Of a stretch of DNA of 64,000 nucleotides, positions 1 to 12,699 are shown one piece after another. Each line of letters starts with the position of its first letter. Position 1 is the first letter of the stretch. Made by a program: the position numbers and the translations under genes. The notes beneath the pieces were generated by a model, which saw nothing but the letters and a program-made list of their open reading frames with translations, had not been told where the DNA came from and made no database searches. The DNA is from Gordionus sp. m RMFG-2023 (lineage: Eukaryota; Nematomorpha; Gordioida; Chordodea; Parachordodidae), in NCBI RefSeq assembly GCF_954871325.1, contig NC_088775.1, positions 48,647,561 to 48,711,560 of the forward strand. Direction: 5' to 3'.

Positions 1-79
1 TATGAGCTAGATGAGGTTATGTGAAAGTTATTTTTCTGGCCAGTCAATACATATGTTAACTGGCATAATATATTAATTA

Positions 80-705
80 AGAATTTTATTATAAATATGA
101 AATACTTGCAAAAGACCTATCTTATATATTTTTTCATTTTAGGTATATAAAAATTTAATTATAAACTAATTTAATAAGTATAAGCATCTAAATTTTTCAT
201 CATCCCTTTAATGATACTTTATAAATTAATAACTTAATTATCTTTTTGTTAAACAGTTTAATTTCAATATAAAATTAAACACTCTCTATTTAATGACTTT
301 ATAAATTATTATCTTAATTATCTACATGTTATAGACTATTTTAATAATTTAATCATTCATCAATTTATGTTTAATAAACTTAGTTAGACAATATATTATT
401 TAGAACTTTATTATAAATATGAAATATTACAATTAGAAATACTTCATGTCAATATTTCTTAATTTTTAGGCAATAAAAATTTAATTATAAGTATTAACAT
501 CTAAATTTATTATCATCTATTTAATGATAATATTTTATAAATTAATATCTTAATTATCTTTTTGTTAAACATTCTTATTTCAATATAAAATTAATCACTA
601 TCTATTTAATAATTTTATAAATTATTATCTTAACTATCTACATGTTAAAGTGATTTTTAATAATTTAATCATTCATGATGTTTAATAAATTTAATTAGGC
701 AATTA
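80..705. repeat. Two-copy tandem repeat, unit about 320 bp
   Basis: Two successive copies of one A+T-rich unit can be aligned by eye, about 80-402 and 403-705. Shared landmarks in the same order are ATTATAAATATGAAATA, a TTTTTAGGTA/TTTTTAGGCA block, TTAATTATCTTTTTGTTAAA, TCAATATAAAATTAA and TAATTTAATCATTCAT. The copies differ by scattered substitutions and small indels, so the duplication is not recent. No open frame runs through it. The array may continue left of the window and could be a satellite edge or one end of the downstream transposon. Confidence 0.7.
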
Positions 706-767
706 TTAATACACAACAATAATGAAAGCCATTTTATTAATTTATAAATGAAACAATTATAGTATCT

Positions 768-2542
768 TTATTTACATACATAACAAACAAATAAATCATT
801 GTTATTAGTACATTGAGTATGGGCCCATTCTTCACATTGCAGCCATTTAATCCACTCTTCACCTTTCTTGCTTTTTGAATATGCCTTCTTGCATATTATG
901 CAAAGCCACTCATCATTAGTTTTCTTTAGATTATTTTTTTATTGTTTTTTTTAATATTTGTTAATTTATGTTTTTTATAAGGTGATGAGGTTAAAATTTC
1001 TGATTTCTTTCTCCTCTTGTCTTTTTTGATAATATTATTGCTATATAAAATTGGATGTGGTAGAATAGATTGTGAATTCAAATTATTATTGGGCTGATGA
1101 CATGATGTTAAGCATAACTCATTATCAGAAGTGGTAGGCATAGGGCTAAGAGTGGAATTTATTGTATCATTTTCAGGATCACAATAAGCTAATTTTCCCA
1201 CTGCGAGAGGAATATTGGATAATTCTGACATATCATTATCATTAGATATTAAATAACTATCTTCAGAGAATATATCAGGGTTGAAGGGATATATCCCACA
1301 GGCTAAAAATCCATTCTGAAAATTTTTGGGGGTTGTAGCTTTAGGAAGCTCCATTTTAATAATTGATGGTATTTCATATATGGTAAATGATTCGCCTACA
1401 TGGTTTCTCATCAGATTGTCAATGCTGTTATTATAAAAAATTTTAAATGGTCCAAAGACTGATTTATCTAGTGGTTGTAACTTGTGGGAGCAGTGTGGTG
1501 GTAGGGTGAGCAGGATTATTCCATTGTCTCTGCAAAAATCTATTGATCTTAGTGAGCAATGTGAACAATGATTGTCTAATATTAATAAATTTTTATTTGT
1601 TTTCGATGCTTTTGTTAGTTTGCAAAAATGAGTTAAAAATATCAGGAATTCATTTTCCTGCATCCACCCAGATCCATTTCCAGCACCAATACAACCTGAA
1701 CGAAGTAAAATATAAATAATAAACATTCACATTATAAAAACCTATAGGGCCATCTCTGATAAACCAATCTTTGTATCGAATTCTTGGAAATAGTAACATA
1801 GGAGGAATGCTATTTCCAATTGCATTTATAGCTATAGCAATGGTCACTAAGGATCCTCTTTCACCTGAGGTTATAAATCCTACCTGTTTCATGCCCTTCT
1901 CTGCAATAACTTTACCAGGATCTTGGACAGTGGTTACTCCAGTCTCATCCATATTCCATATGTCTTGTGGTTCAAATTTATATTCATCCATTAGAGATTT
2001 AAATAATCAAAAAAAATTTTGACATTGTGAGGATTGAAGCCTCGAGCTCTAGCCAAGCTTGTTGCTTCAGGGGTTCTAAGGGTTAATGTAGGATGTCTAT
2101 TTTTAAACCCTTTGAACCAATCCAAGCCAGCCATTCCATCACGAGTCCAACTTTCTGGAAACTTTAACTCATATTTTTTTGCTAAATCATGTGCAAATAT
2201 TTTTATCTAATATTTAATAGAGAACTAAATTCTTCAAAATATAAATTTTACTTGCTTTATGCCAAAACCCATTAGTGATTTACTAGCCTGAATTATATAA
2301 TCTTTTAAAAGGTCCTCCTGAGCTTTAGTGAATATTAGCCTATTTGAACTCCATCCCATATGAGGATATTCCAAAGTCTCTTTATATTAATTCATAGCTT
2401 TTCTTAAAGTCGTTCTTGGAATATTAAATTTATTAGCTATTGATAGTGTTAATTTTTTCCTAATGATTATATCATCAATTGCCAGTTTAATTTGTTCATC
2501 ACTTGAATTTGCACCAAATATTGTTTTGCGCGCCTTTTTCAT
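768..2542 (-). pseudogene. Intron-bearing pogo/Tigger-type (DDE_1) transposase, mildly decayed
   Basis: The minus strand encodes a Jerky/Tigger-like transposase that would cut and paste its element at TA sites. In order: ATG at 2542; a Psq-type helix-turn-helix (NKFNIPRTTLRKAMN); a CENP-B-like block (SWTRDGMAGLDWFKGF); the DDE core with NMDETG, LLILDNHCSH and LQPLDKSVFGPFK supplying three Asp; and a C-terminal zinc knuckle (CIICKK, then LQCEEWAHTQC and CYVC) ending at 768. Two tiny introns with GT..AG ends keep the reading frame: 2207-2251 (45 bp) and 1696-1741 (46 bp, joining GPIG to CIGAG). Decay is slight: one in-frame stop just after the HTH, a one-base slip near 2010 in an A/T run, and another in the A-run near 930-950. 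I could not fix the terminal inverted repeats. Confidence 0.82.
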
Positions 2543-3205
2543 TTCAATATGAATGTATGATTTTGGCCAGTCAATGCCTGGCCAGACAATACTCACCTGT
2601 CTATTATTAATAAGCGCCTCTATATGTCTATTAAATAAAACTTTTAAAGTCTTATTTTTTGTGTGAATAATGCTAAATGCCTAAGGATAATATTTATATA
2701 AAATATCAGTAATCTAAATTAGTAATTTTTTCACCAAACAAAAAAATGTGTAACGTGATTTTTCCAGAAAAAGGTACCAAAAACAGTCTTTATAAAATAT
2801 TTTTATATTGGATTGCTCTATTCAATAAATGAACTTAGATAAGGTAAATATCATTGAGAGAAATCGGTCCAAAAGAAAAAAGTTAAAGGGTGGTAGCCAG
2901 TCTTCAAACATGGCCATTTATGGCACTTCTCCCCTACTCGAAGGTAATAAAAACTACCTAGTGCAAATATTTAAGAACAACCATTTATAATAAAAGTAAT
3001 ACGAATAATGAAATAGAATTCTAAACAAGAATGCTTAGAAAAATATTATAAACTCTGGTCTTCGGAAGAGATTTCCCTGAAAGCATGCATCATATTTTTA
3101 GCTCTACAGTTATCCCAGTTGTTGTTAAACTAACTATCGCAAAACAATAACTGCATTTAATTTATTTTATGGAATGTAATTGTCAAAAATAACCAACTAC
3201 TTTAT
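2543..3205. other. A+T-rich spacer, no gene seen
   Basis: No convincing frame, splice pattern or RNA gene was seen. The right end of the pogo-like element should lie here, but no terminal repeat matching the left side was recognised. It ends at the target duplication of the next hAT. Confidence 0.4.
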
Positions 3206-3213
3206 TAAATATG

Positions 3214-4418
3214 TAGTGATGTTAAGGTAACTACTAGTTACATTTTGGCTAAAAAACTGTAACTAGTTATATTTTTAAAATTGTAACTAGTAACTGTAAC
3301 TAGTTAAAATTTTTGAAATGTAACTGAAGATATATTCAAATAATTAATTTTATTTTTAATATGTTGTGATAAATTAATTTTAAATTAAATTTATTTTGTT
3401 AAATTAAATTTATTAATTTAAAATTTTGTGAAAATGACTGATTGTTCCCAACAATAACACAAATAATGTATGGCAGATGTGCAGGGATTAAAATATTGTC
3501 AACCTCTAAAGGATACTATATTAGCTAGTATTGAAAAAAGGTAACCAAAATCAAATAATTATTTATAAATTAATAATATCATGTTATAGGTATAATAATC
3601 TTTATGATAATGACAACATCATTGCTGCAATTCTTCACCCTTTATTTAAAACTGAATGGCCTTGGATTAGGCAAGAAAGTAATAAAGCAAAAAAGGAGGA
3701 AATTTTAAATTTAATAAATACCTTAATACCTCAAAGTGAATCCCAGACGAATGAATCATGCTCAAAACCAACATCACTTGATGTAGTTGGATTTTTTGAC
3801 CTAAAGCGCCAAAATATTCTGGATAATGAACTTATAGAAAACTTTATCAAATCTAATAACAACACTTTTTCTTTATATAATGATTTTCCAAAGTTAAAAT
3901 TACTCTTTATTAAATATAATGTTGTTCTAACATCAAGTGCTCCCGTAGAGCGCTTATTCAGTCTAAGTAAGCTCATTTTTGGAGATAAACGAGGACGTTT
4001 CCTAGAAAATAACTTTGAAATTAATTTGTTGTTAAAAGCAAATAAACATTTATTGGATTCTAATTTTTATGAAAAATAAATGTTTTTTTTTTCAATGCAA
4101 ATATATATTTTTATATTCAATGTAAATATTCAATTTTGCGATATTTTTTTATATAAATAAATTGTATATTATTATAAATAACTGATTATACTTTGTTTAT
4201 CCTAATTTTTTTATAATAAATAAATGCATTTAATAAATAAATAATGCGCATATGAAGGATGTATAAAGTAAGTAACTAGTTACTTTTGAAAATAACTGTA
4301 ACTAATAACTAGTTACTTTTGTAAAAATGTAACTAGTAACTGTAACTAGTTATGTTTTTGCCAATGTAACTAGTAACTGTAACTAGTTATGTTTCAAAAA
4401 TAACTTTTAACATCACTA
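3214..4418 (+). mobile_element. Deleted hAT transposon with exact 8-bp target duplication
   Basis: Termini TAGTGATGTTAA...TTAACATCACTA are perfect 12-bp inverted repeats, and the element is flanked by identical 8-bp copies of TAAATATG (3206-3213 and 4419-4426), the hallmark length for hAT. Both subterminal zones are packed with the palindromic motif GTAACTAGTTAC and its half-sites, about five left and eight right, probably the transposase-binding repeats. Only the C-terminal part of a transposase remains inside. At 1,205 bp it looks like an internal-deletion derivative mobilised in trans. The intact duplication suggests fairly recent insertion. Confidence 0.93.
3531..4079 (+). pseudogene. hAT transposase C-terminal fragment (hATC dimerisation domain)
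   Basis: A 182-codon frame inside the hAT element carries the signature of the hAT C-terminal dimerisation region: LKLLFIKYNVVLTSSAPVER, then LFSLSKLIFGDKRGR and NFEINLLLKANKHL. The block before it (IIAAILHPLFKTEW) fits the helical region that normally precedes hATC. The zinc finger and most of the RNase H-like catalytic core are absent, so it cannot be a working transposase. The first codon of the frame is not an ATG, consistent with a truncated internal fragment. Confidence 0.85.
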
Positions 4419-4426
4419 TAAATATG

Positions 4427-4962
4427 TTATAACAATTTAATTTTAATAATTCACCTTTATTTATTTACCTTTTAAAAAATTAATTATTTGCTACTACATT
4501 TTGACAACATATCATATCAGTAAATATTCAAATAAAGTAAATCCCGAAAAATATCATACATTCACTTGGTAGTAAGCATCATTAACCTCCAAAAATCATG
4601 ATTTTTCAAATATATATTATAAATATATTTGGTAGTGCCTATCCAAATGAAAAATAAACAAAATTCAAATTTGATGGGTAGTACCTTAAGAATTTAAACA
4701 ACCATCAGTCCTTGATCATATTCATACCATGCTGCAATAATGTCCTTGGATCTTTCTCTCCCAAACTAGCAATAACCAAGCTTTTAGTTCTTTATTCACA
4801 ATCAGCTGTTTATAATTCTCCTGAATTCTTATCATCATTAATGATTTTATTCAAAATAATCAATAATAACCCCATCATTCAAAATTGTTGCTGGCCTATA
4901 GTTATTGTATGAGTCAAATTAATTTTTTCTACTACATGAATACTTAATTTACCATCCCCTGT
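4427..4962. other. Spacer upstream of LINE, no gene seen
   Basis: A+T-rich, with a palindromic AT segment near 4,600-4,640 and a minus-strand stretch near 4,700-4,900 that reads briefly as protein in two frames without a match I recognise. A ~30-bp block near 4,526-4,556 resembles, inverted, a block near 8,175-8,205 on the other side of the LINE. That may be chance in this composition. Confidence 0.35.
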
Positions 4963-7772
4963 ATGCCATCGTCACAAATCTGTCCCTCTTGTCAAAAAAC
5001 AGTACATATTAGGAAAAATGGATGCTTACAAGTCCATGGTCCTCCTTCACTCAGATGCTCACACTCTGGCCACGTTCCTTTTTCCCTTACCAATACTTTG
5101 ATTATCCCCCCAGAAAATTCTGTTCCAGTTCACCACAATCCTAATTCCAGCTTCTCAGATATTTTTCCTGATCATCCCAAACCAAATATTATTCCAAGGA
5201 TCCCCAAAGGTGCTAGATTGTCTGTTGCTAAATATTTTGCTGACTGCCTATCCTCTCTCTTGCAAAACTTTAGTAATGAGCAAGAATGGCTAAAATTCCT
5301 ATATTTTGGATATAATACTTTCAGAGTGCCTGACAAAAATTCACCTAAATCCCTCCCTCAGCAAATCAAGGATGCTGCTTCGATGAAGACCCCCCCCATC
5401 TTCATGAAAACAAAATCTCACAGTCAGTCTTAAACAAAAGAAGATTCTCACCAATAGAGTTGAAGGCCAATTTGATCTGCAAGAAAATTGACAACCTCAA
5501 TATTAAAGGAGCACTCAGATTGGTGTCCACACATGACTCTTTAGCTGAGCCATCCATGTCCACCTATTTAAAGTTATGTCAAAAACACCCCTTAGCCAAC
5601 ATCATCCCTATTTCTCCTCAACCTCACTCCACTTGCGCTTCTCTTTTTACTTCCGAAGAATTGAGGAAAGCCATTCTCTCCTTTCATCGCGATTCCGCTC
5701 ATGGGCTCGATGGCATACGCCCCATTTTTCTCCAGGACATCACTTCCCCCTCTACATGCTCACAAACATCCGTTCTCCCCAAATTAACAGACTTCTGCAA
5801 CAAAATTTTAAACGGTGAGGTTCCAAATTTCGTTTCACCTATCCTCTTTGGTGCCAGGCTAATTGCACTTCAAAAACCTAATAATGATATCAGACCCATT
5901 GCCATTAGTTCTACCTTTCGCCGATTAGTAGCCAAGATGATATCATCTCGAATTAAGCATGATGCTTCACGTCTCCTAAGTCCCTTCCAACTTGGTGTAA
6001 GAATCCCTGGTGGCTGTGAAGCTGTTGTACATTTGTCCAGATTATATCTTGAAAATTTACCTTCTAATGAATCCTTGATAATAATTGACTTCTCTAATGC
6101 TTACAACACACTCTCCCGGAACTCCTTTTTGAGTTCCTCAAGTAATCTTTTTCCCAGTTACACTAAGTTTTTTTATTCGTGTTATCAACAGCCCTCCACT
6201 CTTCTGTTTGATACCTTTAAAATCCCTTCCATCGAGGGCATTCAGCAGGGAGACCCCCTAGGTTTCCTATTCTTTTGTTTAGGTATTAATGACATCATTA
6301 AATCCATTAATTCGGTCTGCTCATTATCCTTGCATTCCTGGTACATTGATGATGGTATCCTTGGAGGTTCCAATGTTGACGTCAATAAAGCTGTGAACAT
6401 CATCAAGGAGGCCGGATCAGCTATAGGACTCTCTATTAATCCAGAGAAATCAGAATTTATCCCTATCAATACAATCGAACCTAATACTAACAAATTCAAA
6501 CTAACGACTCTTGACGGTCTCTATCATCTGGGAGCCCCTGTTGGTGGTAACTCTGCTATTTCTTTCTTTCTTCAGTCCACTTTGGATACTTTATTAGAGC
6601 TGGCAGATTTATTTTCCCTTCTTCCTTCTCATAAAACCTTTTTCCTGGTGAAAAATTTTTTCAATATTCCCCGTATTCTTTACGCACTTCGCTCAACTGC
6701 CATATTTAAATTCCCCATTCCACTTGGAGTTTATGATAATGGGATCAAAATCCTTATCGAAAACATTCTAAATCTTAAATTCGATGAAATTGCTTGGACA
6801 CAAGCTTTTTTACCCACAAAGATGGGAGGTCTGGGCCTCAGATCTCCATCCGATCTCGCCTTAACGGCCTTTATTTCCAGTTGCCTACTAACTAAAAACA
6901 TAATAAATCCCAATTCTTTAAAACCCGACTCTTCTTTTAATGATGCAATCATCGAATGGAGGACACGAATTTCTGCGGATCACCCTCTTCCTGAATCTAA
7001 TAAGCAGAAGGACTGGGATAGGCCTATTATTGCACTCTGCGTTGAATCACTCCTTTCCAGAATGCAATTATCTGACCGTCCCTTATTCTCTTCTTTGCTT
7101 AATGGTTCAGGACATGAGTTTCTCGAGGCCATTCCGTCTATTAATCTGCAATTACAACTAAATAAAAACGAGCTCACACATGCAATCGGTATCCGTTTAA
7201 ATTGCCTTATTACCCAACCCCACATATGTTCAGGTTGCGCCTCCGCAGTTTTGGGCAATGGAAGACATAGTCTTCATTGTCGCTCATGTAAAGGTCGAAT
7301 TGTAAGACATAATCTATGCAATTCGATCATTCTTAGAGCTCTTAGATCTGCTCAAATCCCCTCCACTCTTGAACCATCCGGTCTTTTCAGATCTGATGGG
7401 AAACGGCCTGACGGTATTTCGCAAATTCCTTGGAAGCGCGGTCAATTCCTGGTCTGGGACTATTCTTGTATTGATCCACTCGCTCCACCAAATCAAAGAG
7501 TCAATATACTCGAGAAAAAGGAGACACTCAAAATAGCGAAATATTCCGAAATCTCTCAAGAATATATTTTCATCCCCATTATTTCCACTACTCTTAATAC
7601 TTTTGGGAAATATGCCTTATCCTTTTTCAAGGAACTCGGCTCCCACATTCGTCAACTAACCGGTGAACCCCGCGAGGGCTTCTTCTTAAGGCAAAGGCTC
7701 TCCATCGCAATACACAAGGCTAATTATATTAGCTTCATAAGCAGTCTCTCCCCACAAGATTATCCTTCCTAA
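4963..7772 (+). mobile_element. Nearly whole non-LTR retrotransposon (LINE) with restriction-like endonuclease
   Basis: A long coding region, about 930 codons, for a target-primed reverse transcriptase with an endonuclease C-terminal to the RT. The N-terminus from ATG 4963 has a zinc finger (CPSC...RCSHSGH) and then IPKGARLSVAKYFAD. The second part (5460-7772) has RT blocks: LIALQKPNNDIRPIAI, Asp in IDFSNAYN (residue ~210 of this part), GIQQGDPLGF and WYIDDG (~295). Then come a C-x2-C...H...C knuckle (C590, C593) and the PD-(D/E)xK-like endonuclease signature KRPDG...FLVWDYSC (residues ~648-669). The two parts are offset by one base at a run of eight C (5390-5397), the only break seen. Domain order resembles R2/NeSL-type LINEs, but YIDD instead of the usual YADD marks a separate group. 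An A/T-rich tail follows the stop. Confidence 0.88.
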
Positions 7773-9309
7773 CCTCAATATATTTTTTTTAATTTTTTTT
7801 TAACACCGTCACAAACATATCCTCCAATACTATATTTACTTATTTTTTTAAAATGTTTTTTTTATATGTATATAAATATATATACAAATATTAATTATTT
7901 AATAGAATTAAATTTGATATATTATTTTATTTAGTAATTTTATGGATCTGTTATTAATAATTATAATACATTTCACTTCTGTCTTAAGACTTATCTTTGG
8001 CTTATATTCCATTTATTAAAAAACATTTTTGGTTCATTTTATATATTTATAAATTTATTTTCCCAAAAATATAAGATATATATTAATTTATCAAAATTTT
8101 TACACATATTTTTTTAAAAAATAAAAAGATTTCCAAAATTGTAATTTTTTTTCCAATTTGAAATTATTATTTATTTTCCGGGATTTATTTTATTTGAATA
8201 TTTTAATAATTTAAAATTTTGTTTCAAAATCTGATTCTTTATGTGCACTTCTTTTAATATTTAATATTAAATTGATCCTTGATCAGGCCAATGAATTAGT
8301 CAGATATAGAATCTAATATGAATTATGACTCTTACATCATTGTCTCTTTGACAACTATTATCATTACAGCGGACTTAAATGTAAAAATACATCGATCAAA
8401 TATTTTAGATTTCGCAAAGAGAAGGCTGATAAAGCAATATTAGTGTTAAATATGTCCTACGCCTTCCAAAAATGGCATATTTCAGCATCTAAGTCATCCA
8501 CAATCTCACATGTCTTAAATAATGCATGACGTTTTAGTTAGCTGTACATGTAAGGTTTTTTTGCCTGAATATTATATTTAATTATTAATTAAACTCATAT
8601 GAACACATTATATTATAGCCATAATCAAAAATAAAGAACTATCGATTAAAAAATAATTCGGCAACATCAAACAAATAAAAATTAATTTCCTGTTATATGA
8701 ATTTATTGAGCTAATAAATATTCTGCAACCTAATATGTGTAGACAAACTTTGACCTCAAGGATATCTAAATATGTTATTCAAATTAAATATATTTTAAGA
8801 GAAAGATTATTAAAGCCCAATTTTGTTTGCATAACAGCTACCTCTCTGGGTTAACTAATTGTAATTTAAATGACTTTGCCTACCTTCCCAGACACAGAAG
8901 ATGTTCTTGTTCATTCATTAAACTTAGCGGCTGCACAGCCAACAAGCAGAGCCTCACTATAACCTTTACAATCTCAGGGGGCTCAATATTTTCAAAATTA
9001 TTTTTTTTAACTTGCATTGTCCTAAATTACACAATATTTTTTAGAGTTATAAAAAAAAATTTCAAAATTGGAGGGGACTCTAGCCCCTGCGTCCAGCCCC
9101 CCCCCCTAGTGACGTTACTGCCAAAAGATCTTTTTAGAGAATGTTGATTATAAAATGTCAATGTTTTAGAATTTAAAAAATAAAACTGGGCCATCATCTG
9201 AACTAATTAAAAAGAGATTAAATTGTCAACTACCATATCTTCTATAACAAGATGGGGTAAAATTTTATTGTTGATAGAATATATATAAATTTTATTCATC
9301 CAATAATAA
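7773..9309. other. A+T-rich region with a single hAT-like end
   Basis: The first part is probably the 3' tail of the LINE plus spacer. Near 9,040-9,115 there is a 10-base C run (9097-9106) followed by CCTAGTGACGTTACTG. Read on the minus strand this is a typical CAG-starting transposon end, but no matching opposite end was found. No gene was supported. Confidence 0.4.
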
Positions 9310-9614
9310 CTCATTATCTTAGATTTCCCAGATTTAGAATTACTTTTTATTAAATAAATGTTGTCAAATTATTTCAGTGCAAATATATTCTATTCTCTGG
9401 TATTTTTTTTTCAGTGTAATTATTTATATCGTAAATTTTTTAATATTAAATTTAAAAAAATGATGCGTTATATAAATGATTTATAATGTAACGAGTTACT
9501 TTTTAAATATAACGGTGTAGGTAGTTTCATTTAAAAAATTATAACTAGCTACCTTTTTAAGAATGTAATTAGTAGCTGTAGCTAATTACGTTACATTACC
9601 ATTTAACAACTCTA
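9310..9614 (+). mobile_element. Degraded hAT relic related to the 3.2-4.4 kb element
   Basis: TTTCCCAGATTTAGAATTAC followed by CTTTTTATTAAATAAATGTTG parallels the hATC coding end of the element at 3214-4418. Then come the same kind of subterminal repeats in worn form (GTAACGAGTTAC, AACTAGCTACC, TAGCTAATTAC) and a terminus TTAACAACTCTA. The left end and coding region are lost. Confidence 0.6.
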
Positions 9615-9662
9615 CTAGTGACATTTGGGATGCTATAAAACATAAATAAAGAAGATACAGAC

Positions 9663-10957
9663 CAACCCTACTTTTAAAAGTAGCGCGCTACCGCTATAGC
9701 TACCCATCAAAAAAACTAGCGCGCTATTAGATATTATTTTTTAAAAATAGTTTTGGCTACTTTTTACCAAAAAAATTTACAAATATATAATTGCATAGTG
9801 TGTAATACATAAAAATCAACATTTATAAATATTTAAATATAGTTAGTTTTGATTATAAATAATTTATGCAAAAGTCTATAATTTATGTAATAAAAATAAC
9901 TATTTATGGTAAAATTCATTTTATATTTATTTAATAATACTATACTATCATCCAAGTCTAGAGCGACGATCAGAAAGTATAAGTTTCGCTTTACTAAATA
10001 ATCTCTCAACATTAAGACTTGAGCGAAGGCAGTATCTTATTTAAATACATATTTTTAATATAAGAAAAATTATCAAAAATACTTCTAGGGAATTTTATAT
10101 TATATTAGTATCCTTTATTTCAAAAAAATTATCAATGGAAGTCGTTTTTATGGTTCTAACTAGGGCATTTTTGTTTGCTATCTCAATCTTTAGTATCTGG
10201 CGACAAAAAATTGTTGTACCAGAGATAGAGTTTTAATCATCACAATAGATGATGGATTATCAACCAATAACATTGGCTCAACTGTATCAATTATAAAATT
10301 GACAATAACTTTATCAGTCAGTCTCTGAGAAATATTGGCATGTGCAATATTATTAATCAATTTAGCTTGAATTTAATTGGTCTTTTTGAATGAAGTCTCC
10401 CCTATACCATTAAGATGTTTTTCTATCTCTTTAAAACTGTTGGCGTGAACATTCTTACAATATAAAAATGCTATTAGAATTTAACCTTTAGGTGTTTTCG
10501 AGGTTATAGCTACTAGATTTATTTAAGGATATTTTATTTACAGTTTGAACAATAAATTTGTAGCCACTTTTTTTAAAACATTAATTTAAAAATAAATGGA
10601 AAATTTGTATTATTGTTATAGGGTGCTTTCCATTTCATTAATATCATAATTTTCCGACTCACTTACATCGATTTGGACATCCATTTGCGATGACATTTTA
10701 AATATTTTACACCAAATGATTTAGGTTTATAATACAAATTGAAAATATAAATTTCAATTTTTAAATTAATTAATAAAAATTATAATTAATTATGATATTT
10801 TATTTAAATTTTAATGTATTTAGTTACATCCATAAAATTTTTAAAAAGTAACTAAGTATCGCGCTAAAAAAAATAATTGGGAAAATAAGCGCGCTATTAG
10901 CTATAGTTATCAAAAAAGATAGCGCACTACTTGTAGCGAGCTAGTTTAACAACTCTG
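9663..10957 (-). mobile_element. BED-finger hAT family, copy 1 (older)
   Basis: Same layout as the copy at 19413-20611: subterminal AGTAGCGCGCTAC and GCTATAGCTA repeats at both ends, terminal TTAACAACTCTG on the right, and between them a minus-strand transposase fragment (antisense TCTGGCGACAAAAAATTG, homologous to TCTGGCGACATAAAATTG in copy 2). The left terminus is eroded: the expected CAGAGTTGTTAA is not visible. TACAGACC on the left and TACAGGCC on the right may be the target duplication. No intact frame remains. Confidence 0.72.
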
Positions 10958-12494
10958 GTACAGGCCTTTATAAGATATGTCATAGACAACTAAATGGTTA
11001 TATATCCCAGAATAATATCAAGCAAAATATTATGGGAAAATTCTCTTCATATTCCCATACATCACACTAAGGAAAAGAATAATTGAACTCCTCAGCCATA
11101 TACTAAGGAACCTTTAGTATATTATATCATGATATCCTTTTCGGCTTATCTATTGCAAAGGAAAAATAATATGGGTTCTATAGAGAGTTTCGCTTAAAAA
11201 ACTTTGAAACAATTTACAAAATCAAATAACAATAAGTCCATAAAAACCTTTCCAAAACAAAAATAAACTAAATAAAAACTAAAACCCTGATCTCATTTCT
11301 AACCCAAGGTAATTTATGTATAACTTTAGGTCAAACTAAATTATAAAATATCTTTAAATTAGCCAAAATTCCTCAAACAATTACTGTTTTGTCAATATGC
11401 TTATCAACAGCAGAAGTATTAAATTCAACCTGCCCAAAAATTGGGGAATTATTTTTCTCATTTTACTTTTACCCCTTAAAATTTTAACCTGTTTGATGAT
11501 CATGAGTAGAATCTTGCGGAGCTCTGTTGTTTTAACAACATAAAATGGCAAAAGCACTTAAAGTTGACAAAAAAATGACAAACCAAAAATCAACTTCATA
11601 TTTTTTTATATTAGTTTAAAATAATTACATTTATATATGAAATAAATTGTTTATCAGAACCACATGATAGTTCTTTATATCTAGAAACTTTAAACCAGAG
11701 AATAGAAACAACCACAGAAAGTAATCAAAATATATTATTGTAATTAATCTTTTGAAACATTTATCCCTTTTATTTATTGGATTAAGTGGAAATTTCTCTT
11801 CGAGCATAAAATTCTTGAACTTTCTTTAATGGACCATTAATTCTTAATGGAAAAATAATTTGTTTATTATAATAATTTAGGGGAAAATTTCAAAAAAATT
11901 ACACATTCCTTGAAATTTCATTAAAATATTAGTATCTAATCCTGTTATACATCTTGTTCGTGCAAACAATCTTTTTTTGCTAAAAATGTTTGTTCAATCG
12001 ACTCTTGGACAAGAACGGTTAAGTTCACTCGCCATTATGAGCATAGACATGATATATGACAAAGAATATTTATTATTAAATAATATTTCAATTAATTATA
12101 TAATTGTCGAATTTCTCAAATACTCAAATCGTAGAAATGATCTAATATTAAAAGGAAATGATTATTTATTTAGTAATTTCATTATATACAATTATATATT
12201 TTTGTCATTTTATTCATATTATTTTGTAATATGGTATTTGCAAATAAATTTCATTGTGAGTCCCCTGTAGTTAATGTCACTGCACCATTGACTAATATTT
12301 CATTAAAATGCCTTTCAGTCGGACATCATGTATACTTTTTAATGTATTTCAATGAACAAATTTTGTGTAGTTTAGCATTAATGCATTAGTCTACTTATGG
12401 AAATGGTTAATATAAAAAAATGGGTTAATAAAATTTGGTCGTTCTTTAGTAAATTGCTACATATTGATTAGTTACTGTTTCTTCTAGAGGCATA
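10958..12494. other. Spacer with one dispersed hairpin-bearing segment
   Basis: No gene is supported; a short frame at 11977-12270 has no recognisable content. The segment about 11464-11558 matches, with equal spacing, a segment at 47762-47857. Both end in TGGCAAAAGCAC and contain a small hairpin after GAGCTCTGTTG or TAGCTCTGTTG. Confidence 0.4.
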
Positions 12495-12699
12495 CAGAGT
12501 TGTGCATTTGACCGTTCAAATACGTTTCGGTCAATTGACCGATATTTGACAGGTCAAATTCAAATATAATGTTTTTTTAAGTCAATATTAACTTTATTTT
12601 GAAATATGGCCCTTGTTTCCTTCATCTCATCAACCTTATCAGTAAAAAATATTACCTCACAAATTATTACCATCGATAAAGATAATTTATTAGATGAAG

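Noticed and set aside
4526-8205. ~30-bp inverted similarity on either side of the 5.0 kb LINE, suggesting a terminal-inverted-repeat element around it
   Set aside because: The match is short, A+T-rich and not supported by a target duplication.
8827-9147. 106-codon frame ending in Pro codons
   Set aside because: The end is made by the 10-base C run of a transposon-like terminus. No family match.
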